A stretch of DNA of 37,989 nucleotides from Candidatus Poribacteria bacterium (GCA_022827055.1 JAJDTR010000089.1:1-37989); one strand, 5' to 3'. Numbered from the stretch's first letter, positions 17,271 to 25,984 are shown. Numbers and translations: made by a program. Notes: a model not told the origin generated them from the letters alone.

Positions 17271-17366
17271 CTTGCACTAAACACTTACCGAGAGAACTAC
17301 TCAGCGAGACTTGGCCAAAAGTTTGCGTTTTCATGTTGTAGAAAATACGGTATACGCGATTGCTGA

Positions 17367-17394
17367 TTGCAACTGTGAATCTTAATCTGATACA
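17367..17394 (+). promoter_or_regulatory. Possible sigma70-type promoter
   Basis: TTGCAA (17367-17372) and GATACA (17389-17394) are separated by 16 bases and lie 33 bases before the TTG start at 17428. The match is only partial and the promoter consensus of this lineage is unknown. Confidence 0.2.
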
Positions 17395-17427
17395 GTTTCA
17401 CTACCAAGAAATGGGAAGAGTTAATAA

Positions 17428-18705
17428 TTGAAGAAAATCAAGGGTGCCTTAATCCTAGGCGTGTTGCTTTATGGCGGCGTGTCAGTCGTCGGTGCTTCGG
17501 ATTGGCCGCAGTGGCGGGGTCCCAATAGGGACGGAATCTCTCAGGAGACGGGACTTCTCAAAGAATGGCCCGACGGCGGTCCCCAAGTCCGCTGGAGAGT
17601 TTCACTCGGCGAAGGCTTTTCCGGGATTTCCGTTGCTGACGGACGTGTCTATACGATGTTCTCGGAAGGGGATGATGAGTTTGTCATATGTCTCAATGCC
17701 TCGAATGGGGAAGAGATCTGGCGGTTTCGATCAGACAGCACATACTATGAGGCTGAGGGAGGCAATGGGCCACGTGCGACACCGACAGTTGATGGGGAGT
17801 TTCTCTTCACGGTGTCCGCGCAGGGTAAATTTTACGCGTTGAATAGTACTAATGGAGAGAAGGTCTGGTCTTACGATCTGATCAGAGACTTCAGCAGCTA
17901 TATGCCTAGGTGGGGGTTTAGTTCTTCACCGTTGGTGGAAGGCAAGCTGCTTTTTGTTGAGGTCGGTGGTAACAATGGTAAGTTTATCGTGGCTTTTGAT
18001 AAGACGAAAGGTGATGTCCTTTGGAGTTCCCACACAGACAAACTTGGATATGCATCGCCTATTGCCGTTACAATTGGTGGGGTACGACAACTCATTGTCT
18101 TCGCGGGTCTTCGGCTGCTCTCTGTATCGACCGATAACGGAGAGCTGTTCTGGAGCTACCCGTGGCGAACGGGACGGTTTGATGTTCACGCTGCAACTCC
18201 CATTTTCATTGCGCCGGACAAGATCTTCATCTCATCGGCGTACGGAAAGGGAGCCGCAGTCGTACAGGTCAAGGTAATGGATTCTCTTGAATCTAGCGCT
18301 CAGAACAATGGAGGAGAGAAAAACCGAACCGAGATAGAAGTCAAGGAGATTTGGAAGCATGAGAGGATGCAGAACCGGTTGGCTACGTCAGTTTTGCATG
18401 ACAATCACATTTACGGCTTCCACCGGACTATTTTGAAATGCATTGATGCAAATACCGGCATGGAAAAATGGAAAGCTCGCGGATTCGGGGAAGGCACACT
18501 CATGCTTGCGGACGGGCACCTGATTATTCTAGGTGACCGCGGCAAGTTGGGTCTAGCAGAGGCGACACCCTCCGCTTATCATGAGGTGGCGAGCGCAGAG
18601 GTGCTGAGCGGGCTGTGTTGGACGGTGCCCACCCTTGCCAACGGTAAACTCTATGCGCGAAATGAGAAGGAGATGGTCTGTTTAGACATGACGGGCCAGA
18701 ATTAA
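17428..18705 (+). CDS. Exported PQQ-like beta-propeller protein, tandem copy 2
   Basis: 425 residues starting at TTG 17428, preceded by GGGAAGAG. Signal peptide KKIKGALILGVLLYGGVSVVGA, then DWPQWRGPNRDGISQETG. It aligns end to end with the preceding gene, including the charged insertion (SSAQNNGGEKNRTEIEVKE). The last ~60 residues are nearly identical, ending in the same EKEMVCLDMTGQN, and the DNA there is almost unchanged. This marks a fairly recent tandem duplication, or gene conversion at the 3' end. The next gene starts 9 bases downstream, so it likely shares a transcript with the LivJ-like lipoprotein. Confidence 0.85.
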   Translation: MKKIKGALILGVLLYGGVSVVGASDWPQWRGPNRDGISQETGLLKEWPDGGPQVRWRVSLGEGFSGISVADGRVYTMFSEGDDEFVICLNASNGEEIWRFRSDSTYYEAEGGNGPRATPTVDGEFLFTVSAQGKFYALNSTNGEKVWSYDLIRDFSSYMPRWGFSSSPLVEGKLLFVEVGGNNGKFIVAFDKTKGDVLWSSHTDKLGYASPIAVTIGGVRQLIVFAGLRLLSVSTDNGELFWSYPWRTGRFDVHAATPIFIAPDKIFISSAYGKGAAVVQVKVMDSLESSAQNNGGEKNRTEIEVKEIWKHERMQNRLATSVLHDNHIYGFHRTILKCIDANTGMEKWKARGFGEGTLMLADGHLIILGDRGKLGLAEATPSAYHEVASAEVLSGLCWTVPTLANGKLYARNEKEMVCLDMTGQN

Positions 18706-18713
18706 CGTAAATT

Positions 18714-19916
18714 ATGAAGACCACGAAGCCAATGTTCGACCGAACCCGACACGCGACGCGAAAACGCGCACGCATAGACTTCCTTGCCTATGTCCTACTC
18801 GTGATTAGCCTCGCCAGTTGTGACAAAGTACTCTTGATAATGTCCGATGACGAAGACACTCACATGATCACTGAAGATATTCCCATCGGCGTTGTCGTAG
18901 CACTCACAGGGAAACATGCCGAACCGTACGGTTTCCCTATGCAACGCGGTTTTGAATTGGCACGCGAGGAGATTAACAACCTCGGTGATGTAAATCTCAC
19001 GTTTATCACTGTGGATGATCAGAGCAGCGTGGACGGGGCGAAGGAAGCTGTACGGCACTTGGTAGACCAAGACGTATCTGCCATCGTCGGGCTTGCTATC
19101 TCGACACACCTTAAAGAGGCTGCTCCGATCGCGCAGCAGAATAGAATTATCGCTTTTAGCTCGGTCTCCTCCGCTGCCGGTTTGAGTGCTATCGGTGATT
19201 TTATTTTCCGCACCAGTCTCGCCACAAATATAAGCATTCCCAGTGGTTTGACCGCAACTCAGCAGAATCTAGGCTATAAAAAAGTGGCACTGATATATGA
19301 TGAAATCGATGTCTACTCCAAAAATAGCAATGAAGTGTTAAGGAGAGCGCTTGAAGCAATCGGCGTTGAGGTTCTCATCATGGAAACCTTCCGAACCGGT
19401 GATACCGATTTGTCTCGGCAATTAACCAATATAGTAGCGACAAAACCTGACGCACTCTTTATCTCCGCGCTTTCACAAGAAATAGCACAGATTATCGCGC
19501 AAACTTCCGAGGTAGGTGTCCCTGACAGTATTGACATCATTGTTCCCGATCTAACCATGAATGAAGTGCAAAAGGCGGGCGATGCCGCTGAAGGCGCAAT
19601 AGGTTTTATCGGATGGTCTGCCACGTCTGATGCCCCCGGAAACCAATCCTTCGTTCAGAATTATCGGGCGAAATATGGTATCCAACCCGAACCGTGGGCG
19701 GCACAGTCGTATGCGACTCTCTATGTGCTCGCCAACGCAATTAAGATGGCACAATCGACGGATGCGGCCGCCATTCGGGACGCACTTGCACAAACACAGG
19801 ATTTCCCCACTATTTTGGGTAAATCAGGCGCGTTCTCTTTCAATCCTGACGGAGACGCACTGTATGACCAAATTATAATGGTCGTCAAGGACGGAGAACT
19901 TCAGTTCTTTGAATGA
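18714..19916 (+). CDS. LivJ-like periplasmic substrate-binding lipoprotein (ABC transporter type)
   Basis: 400 residues. A long basic N-terminus is followed by a hydrophobic stretch ending in LISLASC, a good lipobox, so the mature protein is probably a lipoprotein. The rest matches the Peripla_BP_6 / branched-chain amino acid receptor family: IPIGVVVALTGKHAEPYGFPMQRGFELAREEIN, the DDQSS segment, IVGLAISTHLKEAAPIAQ, and TDTDLSRQL-type GDTDLSRQLTNIVATKPDALFIS. Family members bind amino acids, amides, urea or aromatic acids. No permease or ATPase gene is nearby, so it is an orphan receptor. It may work with a distant transporter or as a sensor. Confidence 0.85.
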   Translation: MKTTKPMFDRTRHATRKRARIDFLAYVLLVISLASCDKVLLIMSDDEDTHMITEDIPIGVVVALTGKHAEPYGFPMQRGFELAREEINNLGDVNLTFITVDDQSSVDGAKEAVRHLVDQDVSAIVGLAISTHLKEAAPIAQQNRIIAFSSVSSAAGLSAIGDFIFRTSLATNISIPSGLTATQQNLGYKKVALIYDEIDVYSKNSNEVLRRALEAIGVEVLIMETFRTGDTDLSRQLTNIVATKPDALFISALSQEIAQIIAQTSEVGVPDSIDIIVPDLTMNEVQKAGDAAEGAIGFIGWSATSDAPGNQSFVQNYRAKYGIQPEPWAAQSYATLYVLANAIKMAQSTDAAAIRDALAQTQDFPTILGKSGAFSFNPDGDALYDQIIMVVKDGELQFFE

Positions 19917-20162
19917 TCGATACAAAGACTCATCTTCCGCATAACAAACTAGTGTAACATTGAATTTTCACATATTAGCTTTTGAGACATATCTCCGTGA
20001 TTGAGCAAAAATCACCTAAGATGCTGCTGCGGGGCCGATTGACTGACCGATATTGCCCTTCCATCATCAGTTGCATTTTTGTCAATTATAATGCGAGATA
20101 CAGGTGCCCGATAATGCGAAAGATGGGTTATAGTAAAATCAATAGTTATTTTTACACTGTGG

Positions 20163-20188
20163 CTGGTTCGGTTTTCTAACCGAACCAG
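20163..20188. repeat. Perfect 11-bp hairpin with TTCT loop
   Basis: Arms CTGGTTCGGTT and AACCGAACCAG are exact complements around a 4-base loop. The loop and neck resemble the adjacent hairpin at 20204, suggesting one family of repeats. Confidence 0.75.
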
Positions 20189-20203
20189 TAGTTATTCAAT
20201 CTC

Positions 20204-20230
20204 GTAGGTGCGTTTTCCAACCGCACCTAC
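20204..20230. repeat. GTAGGTGCG palindromic repeat
   Basis: Arms GTAGGTGCG and CGCACCTAC pair exactly across a 9-base centre (TTTTCCAAC). Same style as the GTAGG-type repeats at 31401 and 32694. Confidence 0.7.
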
Positions 20231-20391
20231 AGAAATATGCATAGATTTGAATAGAATTGACTATACGCAAAATGCAGAGATGATGATTTTCTGCGGTTGG
20301 CTCATGTTTTGGGCTGTTGTAAAGCAGGGAATAGCGATCCCTCATCATTCCCTGCCGGAGATATTCACATAACGCTGTGGAGAAAATGATT

Positions 20392-21411
20392 ATGAACCGA
20401 TGCTGTGCTTTGATTGTTGCATTTACAGTAAGTCTGATTGCGGTAGCTCCTTCGGTGGGCTTTGCGCAGATGGAACAGTGGAATCCGAAAGCGGATATGA
20501 TGGGCCCGCGGCTGTTTTTCTCCGCTAGCGCGGTAGACGAGCACGTTTATGTGATGGGCGGAATGCTTGCACAAGTTCTTCCGAGCATGCACGCCTACAA
20601 TCCGTCGGCGGATGAATGGGGCGTACGGGCAGACATGCCGACAGCGCGAGCCGGAATGTCCAGTGCCGCAGTCGATGGTAAGATCTATGTCATTGGAGGT
20701 TGGACCGATGTGGAACCTGCGGTTTCGACCGTTGAAGAATACGACCCGGTAACAGATACTTGGACGCGGCGTGCCGACATGCCGACGGCAAGAGCGCTGT
20801 TTTCGACGGCTACAATTAACGGAAAGATTTACGCCATTGGCGGCATTGCGACAAATCTCGGCCCCGTTTTGGGAGCGGTTGAGGAGTACGATCCTATCTC
20901 TGATACCTGGACACAGAAAACAGATATGCCGAATCCGAGGTCGGGCATGGCGGCTGCAGCGGCGGATGGGAAGATTTACATCCTCGGAGGCGCGCCCGCA
21001 GTTCAGGGACCGGTCTTGTCTATGGTTGAAGAATACGACCCTGCCACAGACACATGGACTCCGAAAACAGACATGCCGACGGGAAGAACCGGTTTTACGG
21101 CTGAAGTTGTGAATGATAGAATTTATGCCATCGGCGGAACGACATTCGTTCAGGGGCCCGGCCTGCAAACCGTAGAGGAATTTCACCCGGCGACGGATCA
21201 ATGGATGACAAAACTGGATATGCCTACAGGTCGCGTCTTTTTGCAGTCAGGTGTGGTGAGTGGAAAGATTTATGCTTTGGGTGGTGTTGTGGCAAACATC
21301 GGTCCCGATCTCCTCATGACGGTTGAAGAATATGATGCCGGCGTTGTGTCAACTGCTGTTGCACCACTGTACAAACTTGCTTCACTCTGGGGGAGTATCA
21401 AGACAGATTGA
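20392..21411 (+). CDS. Exported kelch-repeat beta-propeller protein
   Basis: The ATG at 20392 is 8 bases after GGAGA and starts a signal peptide (CCALIVAFTVSLIAVAPSVGFA, cleavage before QMEQ). In-frame GTG 20377 and ATG 20386 are possible but worse spaced. Six kelch repeats of about 50 residues follow, each with DMP..R...A..V.GKIY.IGG and EEYDP.TDTW. They predict a six-bladed propeller. A short tail (LYKLASLWGSIKTD) follows the last blade. Kelch propellers bind proteins or sugars; no catalytic site is visible. The next gene starts one base after the stop, implying co-transcription with the HAD hydrolase. Confidence 0.85.
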   Translation: MNRCCALIVAFTVSLIAVAPSVGFAQMEQWNPKADMMGPRLFFSASAVDEHVYVMGGMLAQVLPSMHAYNPSADEWGVRADMPTARAGMSSAAVDGKIYVIGGWTDVEPAVSTVEEYDPVTDTWTRRADMPTARALFSTATINGKIYAIGGIATNLGPVLGAVEEYDPISDTWTQKTDMPNPRSGMAAAAADGKIYILGGAPAVQGPVLSMVEEYDPATDTWTPKTDMPTGRTGFTAEVVNDRIYAIGGTTFVQGPGLQTVEEFHPATDQWMTKLDMPTGRVFLQSGVVSGKIYALGGVVANIGPDLLMTVEEYDAGVVSTAVAPLYKLASLWGSIKTD

Positions 21412-21412
21412 C

Positions 21413-22084
21413 ATGATTAAGGCTGTTATTTTCGATTTCGATGGGCTTATCCTTGACACGGAAAGCCCAGTCTACCAATCTTGGCAGGAAATTTATCAGG
21501 ACTACGGTTGTTCGTTGCCCATATCCGAATGGTTGAAGTGCGTTGGTACGGCAGATGCCTTTGACCCATATGACTATCTTGAAACACAGCTTGGACACAC
21601 TCTCGATCGAACTAAGGTTCACCAGAAACGAGTTTTGCTGAAGAGCAGTCTAATAGATTTGGAATCAGTCATGCCTGGGGTTGAAGATCGAATCGTCGAG
21701 GCTCAAACACTGGGACTAAGGCTCGGAGTCGCTTCCAGTTCGCCGAGGAGTTGGGTCGTCGACAACTTGACCAAATTGAAACTCGAACATCACTTTGGCA
21801 CGATCCGATGTTCCGAAGACGTAGAGCGCGTGAAGCCTGATCCCGCTCTGTATGTAAGCGCTTTGCAAGCACTAAGGGTAAAAGCGGACGAAGCTATAGT
21901 ATTTGAAGATTCGCTGAACGGCGTGACTGCTGCCAAACGTGCCGGTATATTTTGCGTGGCAGTTCCGAATGCAATTACTCGACATTCGTCGTTTGAACTA
22001 GCGGATTTGCAGTTGTCCTCTTTGGCGGATGTGTCACTCCAGACGGTTATAAGTGCCGCAAACGGTAGAGCGCCCAAGAGGTGA
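21413..22084 (+). CDS. HAD-superfamily hydrolase, beta-phosphoglucomutase-like
   Basis: 223 residues from the ATG at 21413, chosen because the HAD motif I begins directly after it (MIKAVIFDFDGLILDTE, nucleophile Asp8 and acid/base Asp10). A helical cap domain occupies about 15-85. Motif II is the Ser in LGVASSSPRS, motif III the Lys in RVKPDPALY, motif IV the FEDSLNGVTAAKRAG loop. This is the subfamily of sugar-phosphate phosphatases and beta-phosphoglucomutases. It sits between the kelch gene (1 base upstream) and a PaaK-like ligase, so it may provide a phosphatase step in that cluster. Confidence 0.85.
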   Translation: MIKAVIFDFDGLILDTESPVYQSWQEIYQDYGCSLPISEWLKCVGTADAFDPYDYLETQLGHTLDRTKVHQKRVLLKSSLIDLESVMPGVEDRIVEAQTLGLRLGVASSSPRSWVVDNLTKLKLEHHFGTIRCSEDVERVKPDPALYVSALQALRVKADEAIVFEDSLNGVTAAKRAGIFCVAVPNAITRHSSFELADLQLSSLADVSLQTVISAANGRAPKR

Positions 22085-22085
22085 T
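22076..22085 (+). promoter_or_regulatory. Shine-Dalgarno-like sequence overlapping the HAD stop
   Basis: AAGAGGTGAT closely matches the anti-Shine-Dalgarno complement but lies ~12-16 bases before the only nearby in-frame start, GTG 22098. This favours GTG 22098 over GTG 22053 for the ligase, with unusual spacing. Confidence 0.35.
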
Positions 22086-22097
22086 GCCATCACAACC

Positions 22098-23405
22098 GTG
22101 AACAATTCAGACCGGGACTCGCGCGCCGTAAAACCGATCGATCGGACTGGACTCACGACAATTCAGCTTGAGAAGTTGCAACGCTTGATTTCTACTGTGC
22201 TGAAAGGAAATCCATTCTATCGCGAGAAATTAAAGTCAGCGGAAATCTGTGAGGAAACAAGATTTGACTCCCTTGACGAATATCGACGCTTGCCGTTCAC
22301 AACAAAAGAGGAATTGTCTACCGATCAAACGTCAAATCCTCCGTATGGCACAAATCATACATTCTCCCAAGACCAATACGTCCGCGTTCATCAGACCTCC
22401 GGAACTACAGGGGCGCCGTTGCGTTGGCTGGATACTACAGAAAGTTGGAGTTGGTGGGCGCAATGTTGGAAAACAGTTTATGATGCCGCAGGTGTAACCT
22501 CTACGGATCGTATCTTTTTTGCATTTTCGTTCGGGCCCTTTATTGGCTTTTGGAGTGCGTTTGAAGGGGCGGAACGGCTCGGCGCGTTGTCGATTCCCGG
22601 CGGTGGAATGACGTCGCTTCAGCGGCTGTCCGCAATTCTGTTCAACGACATTTCGGTTCTGGTTTGTACTCCGACCTACGCGCTCCATCTTGCGGAGGTT
22701 GCGGAATCAGAAGGGATGGACATCGCCAACTCTAGCGTTCGTGCCACGATTCATGCAGGGGAACCGGGAGCGAGCCTGCCGTCGACGAAGCGCCGAATTG
22801 AAAGCGCGTGGGGCGCCAAGTGTTACGACCATGTTGGTGCAACGGAGGTCGGCGCTTGGGGTTTTGAATGTCAGGCGCAAGTTGGCGTTCATCTGAATGA
22901 GCGCGAGTTCATCTTTGAGGTCATTGATCCGACGACTGGCAGCTATGCCAATGAAGGCGAGTTAGTTATCACAAATCTTGGGCGCGTATGTATGCCCGTT
23001 ATTCGTTATCGAACCGGCGACCATGTGAAATTGCATGATGATGACTGCGAATGCGGTCTCTCGTATCGACGTTTGGATGGCGGCGTAATTGGGCGGCTGG
23101 ACGACGCGCTGATAGTTCGCGGAGTAAACGTCTATCCGAGTTCGATTGAGAACATCGTGCGCGGCTTTCCTGAAGTTGGGGAGTTTGCGGTGGACGTATA
23201 TCGTCGTGGGGCGCTTGATGAGATGGAGATTCGGTTAGAATCTAGCACGCCTGAACGCTCTGCTCTTGGTGATGAGGTCAGCAAGGCGATTCGGAAAGTC
23301 CTGGGCCTGCGCGTAACCGCCACGTTGGTCGATCACGGGGCGTTGCCGCGATTCGAGTTGAAGGCGCACCGATTCACAGATCGCCGTAAGGATGAACGTG
23401 GATAA
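22098..23405 (+). CDS. PaaK-like CoA ligase (phenylacetate-CoA ligase family)
   Basis: About 435 residues from GTG 22098. An earlier GTG at 22053 would overlap the HAD gene and lacks a ribosome site. Full PaaK architecture: N-terminal NPFYREKLK and PFTTKEEL segments, P-loop TSGTTGAPL, HAGEPG and HVGATEVGAWGFEC adenylate-binding segments, RYRTGD, the hinge GRLDDALIVRGVNVYPSSIE, and a complete C-terminal domain with a late Lys in RFELKAHRF. It should convert an aromatic or related acid to its CoA thioester using ATP. A Cys-rich insertion (DDDCECG) resembles the zinc-knuckle-like region of some PaaK homologues. Neighbours are a sugar-dehydrogenase-like protein and a halogenase-like flavoenzyme. 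Confidence 0.85.
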   Translation: MNNSDRDSRAVKPIDRTGLTTIQLEKLQRLISTVLKGNPFYREKLKSAEICEETRFDSLDEYRRLPFTTKEELSTDQTSNPPYGTNHTFSQDQYVRVHQTSGTTGAPLRWLDTTESWSWWAQCWKTVYDAAGVTSTDRIFFAFSFGPFIGFWSAFEGAERLGALSIPGGGMTSLQRLSAILFNDISVLVCTPTYALHLAEVAESEGMDIANSSVRATIHAGEPGASLPSTKRRIESAWGAKCYDHVGATEVGAWGFECQAQVGVHLNEREFIFEVIDPTTGSYANEGELVITNLGRVCMPVIRYRTGDHVKLHDDDCECGLSYRRLDGGVIGRLDDALIVRGVNVYPSSIENIVRGFPEVGEFAVDVYRRGALDEMEIRLESSTPERSALGDEVSKAIRKVLGLRVTATLVDHGALPRFELKAHRFTDRRKDERG

Positions 23406-23428
23406 AAGATGAACTGGAATTTTGCCGA

Positions 23429-24604
23429 ATGAGACGGCGCGACTTTCTTAAGCTCATACCCCTAAGTGTTTCGACCAGGTGGCTATCCGGATGTTCAGGA
23501 GTCGGTGAACTATTTAACGATACCGTCGAAGACGAAAAGTTTGCCCTAGCCGGATTTCGGGTTGATACGCTTGTATCGGGGTTGGATACTCCTTGGGAAA
23601 TCGCGTGGGGACCGGACGACATGATTTGGGTGACGGAGCGTGGTGGAACAGTCCGACGCGTCGATCCGGACAGTGGTGTTGCAGCAAGCGTCGAAAATGT
23701 TGAGGTGACAGAGATTGGTGAGAGCGGTTTGTTGGGAATGGCTTTCCACCCCGACTTTAATGTACAACCTTTCGTTTACCTCGTCCACTCCTATAGAGTC
23801 GGCAACAACATACGAAATCGGCTGGTCAGAATGCGCTTCAACGGGGTTTCGCTTGAAGGTGCGGAGGTGCTGCTAGACAATATTCCCGGTGACGGCATTC
23901 ACAATGGATCGCGCCTTGCCATCGGGCGAGATCGATTCCTCTACATGACGACTGGAGATGCCAACCTTCCACACCTTTCTCAGGACTTGGACTCCGTTGC
24001 CGGAAAAGTTCTCCGCTTTACATTGGACGGTCAATCCGCCCCAGGAAACCCGTTTGGCACGACAATATACTCATACGGACATCGCAATGCGCAGGGATTG
24101 GTCTTTCATCCCGAGAAGGACGATCTTTACTTAACGGAACACGGCCCAGCCGATAACGATGAAGTCAACCGGGTTGAGATTGGACGGAATTATGGGTGGC
24201 CTAACGTTCACGGTTTTTGTGACAACGACGTGCGATTGGAAGAGGATTTCTGCAATCAAAATCGTGTAGCCGAGCCGGTGGCAACTTGGACGCCGACTGT
24301 GGCTCCCTGCGGTGCGGATTTCTACAACGCCGATCTTATTCCCGGCTGGAAAGGTAGTTTTCTCTTCACGACCCTCAGAGGGGAATCACTCATAAGGTTG
24401 ACTCTCTCGACTGATGGTAGTCGGGCGGTCACAGAGGAGTCACTGTTTGAAGGAGAATTTGGACGCTTACGTGATGTAATGGTGGGACCTCACGGGCAGA
24501 TTTACCTTGCGACAAGTAATCGAGACGGACGAGGGACACCAGCACCCGACGACGATCGAATCCTGCGTGTTAAGCCGGAATTGGTTGTGGTTGATAGTGC
24601 CTAG
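23429..24604 (+). CDS. PQQ-dependent sugar dehydrogenase-like lipoprotein (GSDH/Yli family)
   Basis: 391 residues. A twin-arginine signal (RRRDFLK at 2-8) runs into a lipobox LSGC with Cys22, so the protein is probably exported folded and lipid-anchored, which would suit a cofactor-bearing enzyme. The rest is the six-bladed GSDH family: DTPWEIAWGPDDMIWVTER, ESGLLGMAFHPDFN, HNGSRLAIGRDRFLYMTTGDAN, GHRNAQGLVFHP, EHGPADNDEVNRVEIGRNYGWP. These include the His and Arg positions that hold PQQ in soluble glucose dehydrogenase and aldose sugar dehydrogenase. Oxidation of a sugar or alcohol in the periplasm is inferred. It begins 24 bases after the ligase. Confidence 0.85.
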   Translation: MRRRDFLKLIPLSVSTRWLSGCSGVGELFNDTVEDEKFALAGFRVDTLVSGLDTPWEIAWGPDDMIWVTERGGTVRRVDPDSGVAASVENVEVTEIGESGLLGMAFHPDFNVQPFVYLVHSYRVGNNIRNRLVRMRFNGVSLEGAEVLLDNIPGDGIHNGSRLAIGRDRFLYMTTGDANLPHLSQDLDSVAGKVLRFTLDGQSAPGNPFGTTIYSYGHRNAQGLVFHPEKDDLYLTEHGPADNDEVNRVEIGRNYGWPNVHGFCDNDVRLEEDFCNQNRVAEPVATWTPTVAPCGADFYNADLIPGWKGSFLFTTLRGESLIRLTLSTDGSRAVTEESLFEGEFGRLRDVMVGPHGQIYLATSNRDGRGTPAPDDDRILRVKPELVVVDSA

Positions 24605-24652
24605 TGGGGGAATTTGGACTAGGCAACAGATTCAACAGATCCAAGGGCATCA

Positions 24653-25927
24653 ATGAATACGAACAATACTCTAAAGGAACAGGCTTATGACGTAATCGTC
24701 ATTGGCGGAGGACCTGCTGGAAGCACGGTTGCAACCCTGGTTGCTGAGCAAGGGTATCGCGTACTGCTTCTAGAGCGCGATTCGAATCCGCGTTTCAAGG
24801 TTGGTGAGTCTCTCATTCCTGCTAGTTATTGGACGTTTGAACGACTGGGAATGTTGGAAAAACTGGAGGCGAGTCATTTTCCGAAAAAATACAGCGTTCA
24901 GTTCTATTCGCAGTCGGGCAAGGCATCGGCGCCGTTCTATTTCTATGAAAATGATCCGCATGAGAGTTCCATGACCTGGCAGGTTCTCCGTAGCGAATTT
25001 GATGACATGCTGCTAGAAAACGCTCTGGAAAAAGGTGTGGAGGTTCAGCGCGGCGTCGGCGTTCACAGCGTGTTGTTCGAGAAAGATCGAGCAGTTGGTG
25101 TTCGGACAAGATCTCCAAATGCAGGCAGCGTGGATTTACCTGCAAAAGTAATCGCGGATTCAACAGGTCAAAGCGCGTTAATTTCGAGACGATTGAAAAT
25201 CAACGACACAGAGCCTGAACTCAGAAAAGCGTCGATATACACCCACTTTGAGGGAGGGATTCGCGACGAAGGGATTGATGAGGGAGCCACGTTAATCTTG
25301 CACACCGAGAACAAAGATTCGTGGTTTTGGTATATTCCGCTTCCCTACAACCGAGTAAGCGTAGGTGTCGTCGGATCAATAGATTATCTGCTGCAAGACC
25401 GCCGGTCAGATGGTGCTCAACTAGACGCCGAAGCTATCTTTAAGGCGGAGCTAGAGAAATGTCCAGCGTTGAAGTGGCGAATTGACAACGCAAAACAACT
25501 GTTTCCGGTCAAAACAACAAAGGATTTTTCGTATCGCGCTCAACAGATTGCCGGAAATGGATGGGTGCTCGTTGGAGACGCGTTCGGGTTCTTGGATCCG
25601 GTTTATTCCACAGGGCTATTTCTGGCGCTGAAGTCTGGTGAGATGGCGGCTGATGCAATCAATGGTGCGCTTGAAAGCGGTGACCTGTCGGGGGAGCGAT
25701 TAGGCCAGTTTGGTACAGAATTCGTGAAAGGAATGGAGTCTTTTCGAAAGTTGGTGTACGCCTTCTATACTAAAGAGTTTAGTTTTGCTAAATTCTTAAA
25801 GCAATTTCCGGAGTGTCAACAAGGGATTGTTGATATCCTGAGCGGGAATGTGTTTACGAAAGATGTGGACAAAATCTTTACACCGATGGCGCAGATGTGT
25901 CCTCTTCCCGAAGAGATAACGTTATAA
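24653..25927 (+). CDS. Flavin-dependent halogenase-like oxidoreductase
   Basis: 424 residues. The FAD-binding GGGPAG is at 18-23, followed by the KVGESLIP segment (49-56). W224-F-W-Y-I-P229 is an exact WxWxIP motif, the signature separating FADH2-dependent halogenases from flavin monooxygenases. GDAFGFLDPVYSTG at 309-322 matches the halogenase GDA..F.DP..S.G flavin loop. Lys78/Lys79 in HFPKKYSVQF are at the place where many phenol/pyrrole-type halogenases carry the catalytic Lys that forms chloramine. Related geranylgeranyl-reductase-like enzymes share the fold but usually lack WxWxIP. A flavin reductase partner, normally required, is not in the window. It lies between a PQQ sugar dehydrogenase-like gene and a haloacid-dehalogenase-type HAD gene. 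Confidence 0.8.
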   Translation: MNTNNTLKEQAYDVIVIGGGPAGSTVATLVAEQGYRVLLLERDSNPRFKVGESLIPASYWTFERLGMLEKLEASHFPKKYSVQFYSQSGKASAPFYFYENDPHESSMTWQVLRSEFDDMLLENALEKGVEVQRGVGVHSVLFEKDRAVGVRTRSPNAGSVDLPAKVIADSTGQSALISRRLKINDTEPELRKASIYTHFEGGIRDEGIDEGATLILHTENKDSWFWYIPLPYNRVSVGVVGSIDYLLQDRRSDGAQLDAEAIFKAELEKCPALKWRIDNAKQLFPVKTTKDFSYRAQQIAGNGWVLVGDAFGFLDPVYSTGLFLALKSGEMAADAINGALESGDLSGERLGQFGTEFVKGMESFRKLVYAFYTKEFSFAKFLKQFPECQQGIVDILSGNVFTKDVDKIFTPMAQMCPLPEEITL

Positions 25928-25984
25928 GGAGAGTCGCTCGGAATGACCGAAATTCCAAGCAAGGTGCATTGACAACGGTTCTTC

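Larger units (their letters stand above)
17112..17427. other. 316-base intergenic stretch with two dispersed-repeat fragments
   Basis: No convincing gene. It holds a ~28-base sequence (17121-17148) also found near 20259-20288, and a hairpin-containing repeat (about 17163-17270) related to sequence on the other strand at 31385-31490. Possible -35 (TTGCAA) and -10 (GATACA) elements lie shortly before the next gene. Confidence 0.6.
19917..20391. other. 475-base intergenic stretch with two hairpin repeats and a dispersed repeat
   Basis: No credible gene. It contains two neighbouring palindromes (20163-20188 and 20204-20230), and a 30-base sequence at 20259-20288 shared with 17121-17148. The kelch gene follows. 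Neither hairpin has a T-run after it, so they do not look like simple terminators. Confidence 0.6.

Noticed and set aside
19982..20179. 65-codon frame in the gap before the kelch gene
   Set aside because: It ends inside a hairpin repeat and shows no protein-like features.
20365..21201. 278-codon open frame on the - strand
   Set aside because: Antisense shadow of the kelch repeats; its repeats mirror the kelch DNA repeats and no known domain is seen.
23429..24604. Reading the GSDH-type gene as another PQQ-repeat (BamB/quinoprotein alcohol dehydrogenase-like) propeller
   Set aside because: Its motifs (GHRNAQGL, AFHPDF, NYGWP) are those of the soluble glucose dehydrogenase family, a different propeller type.
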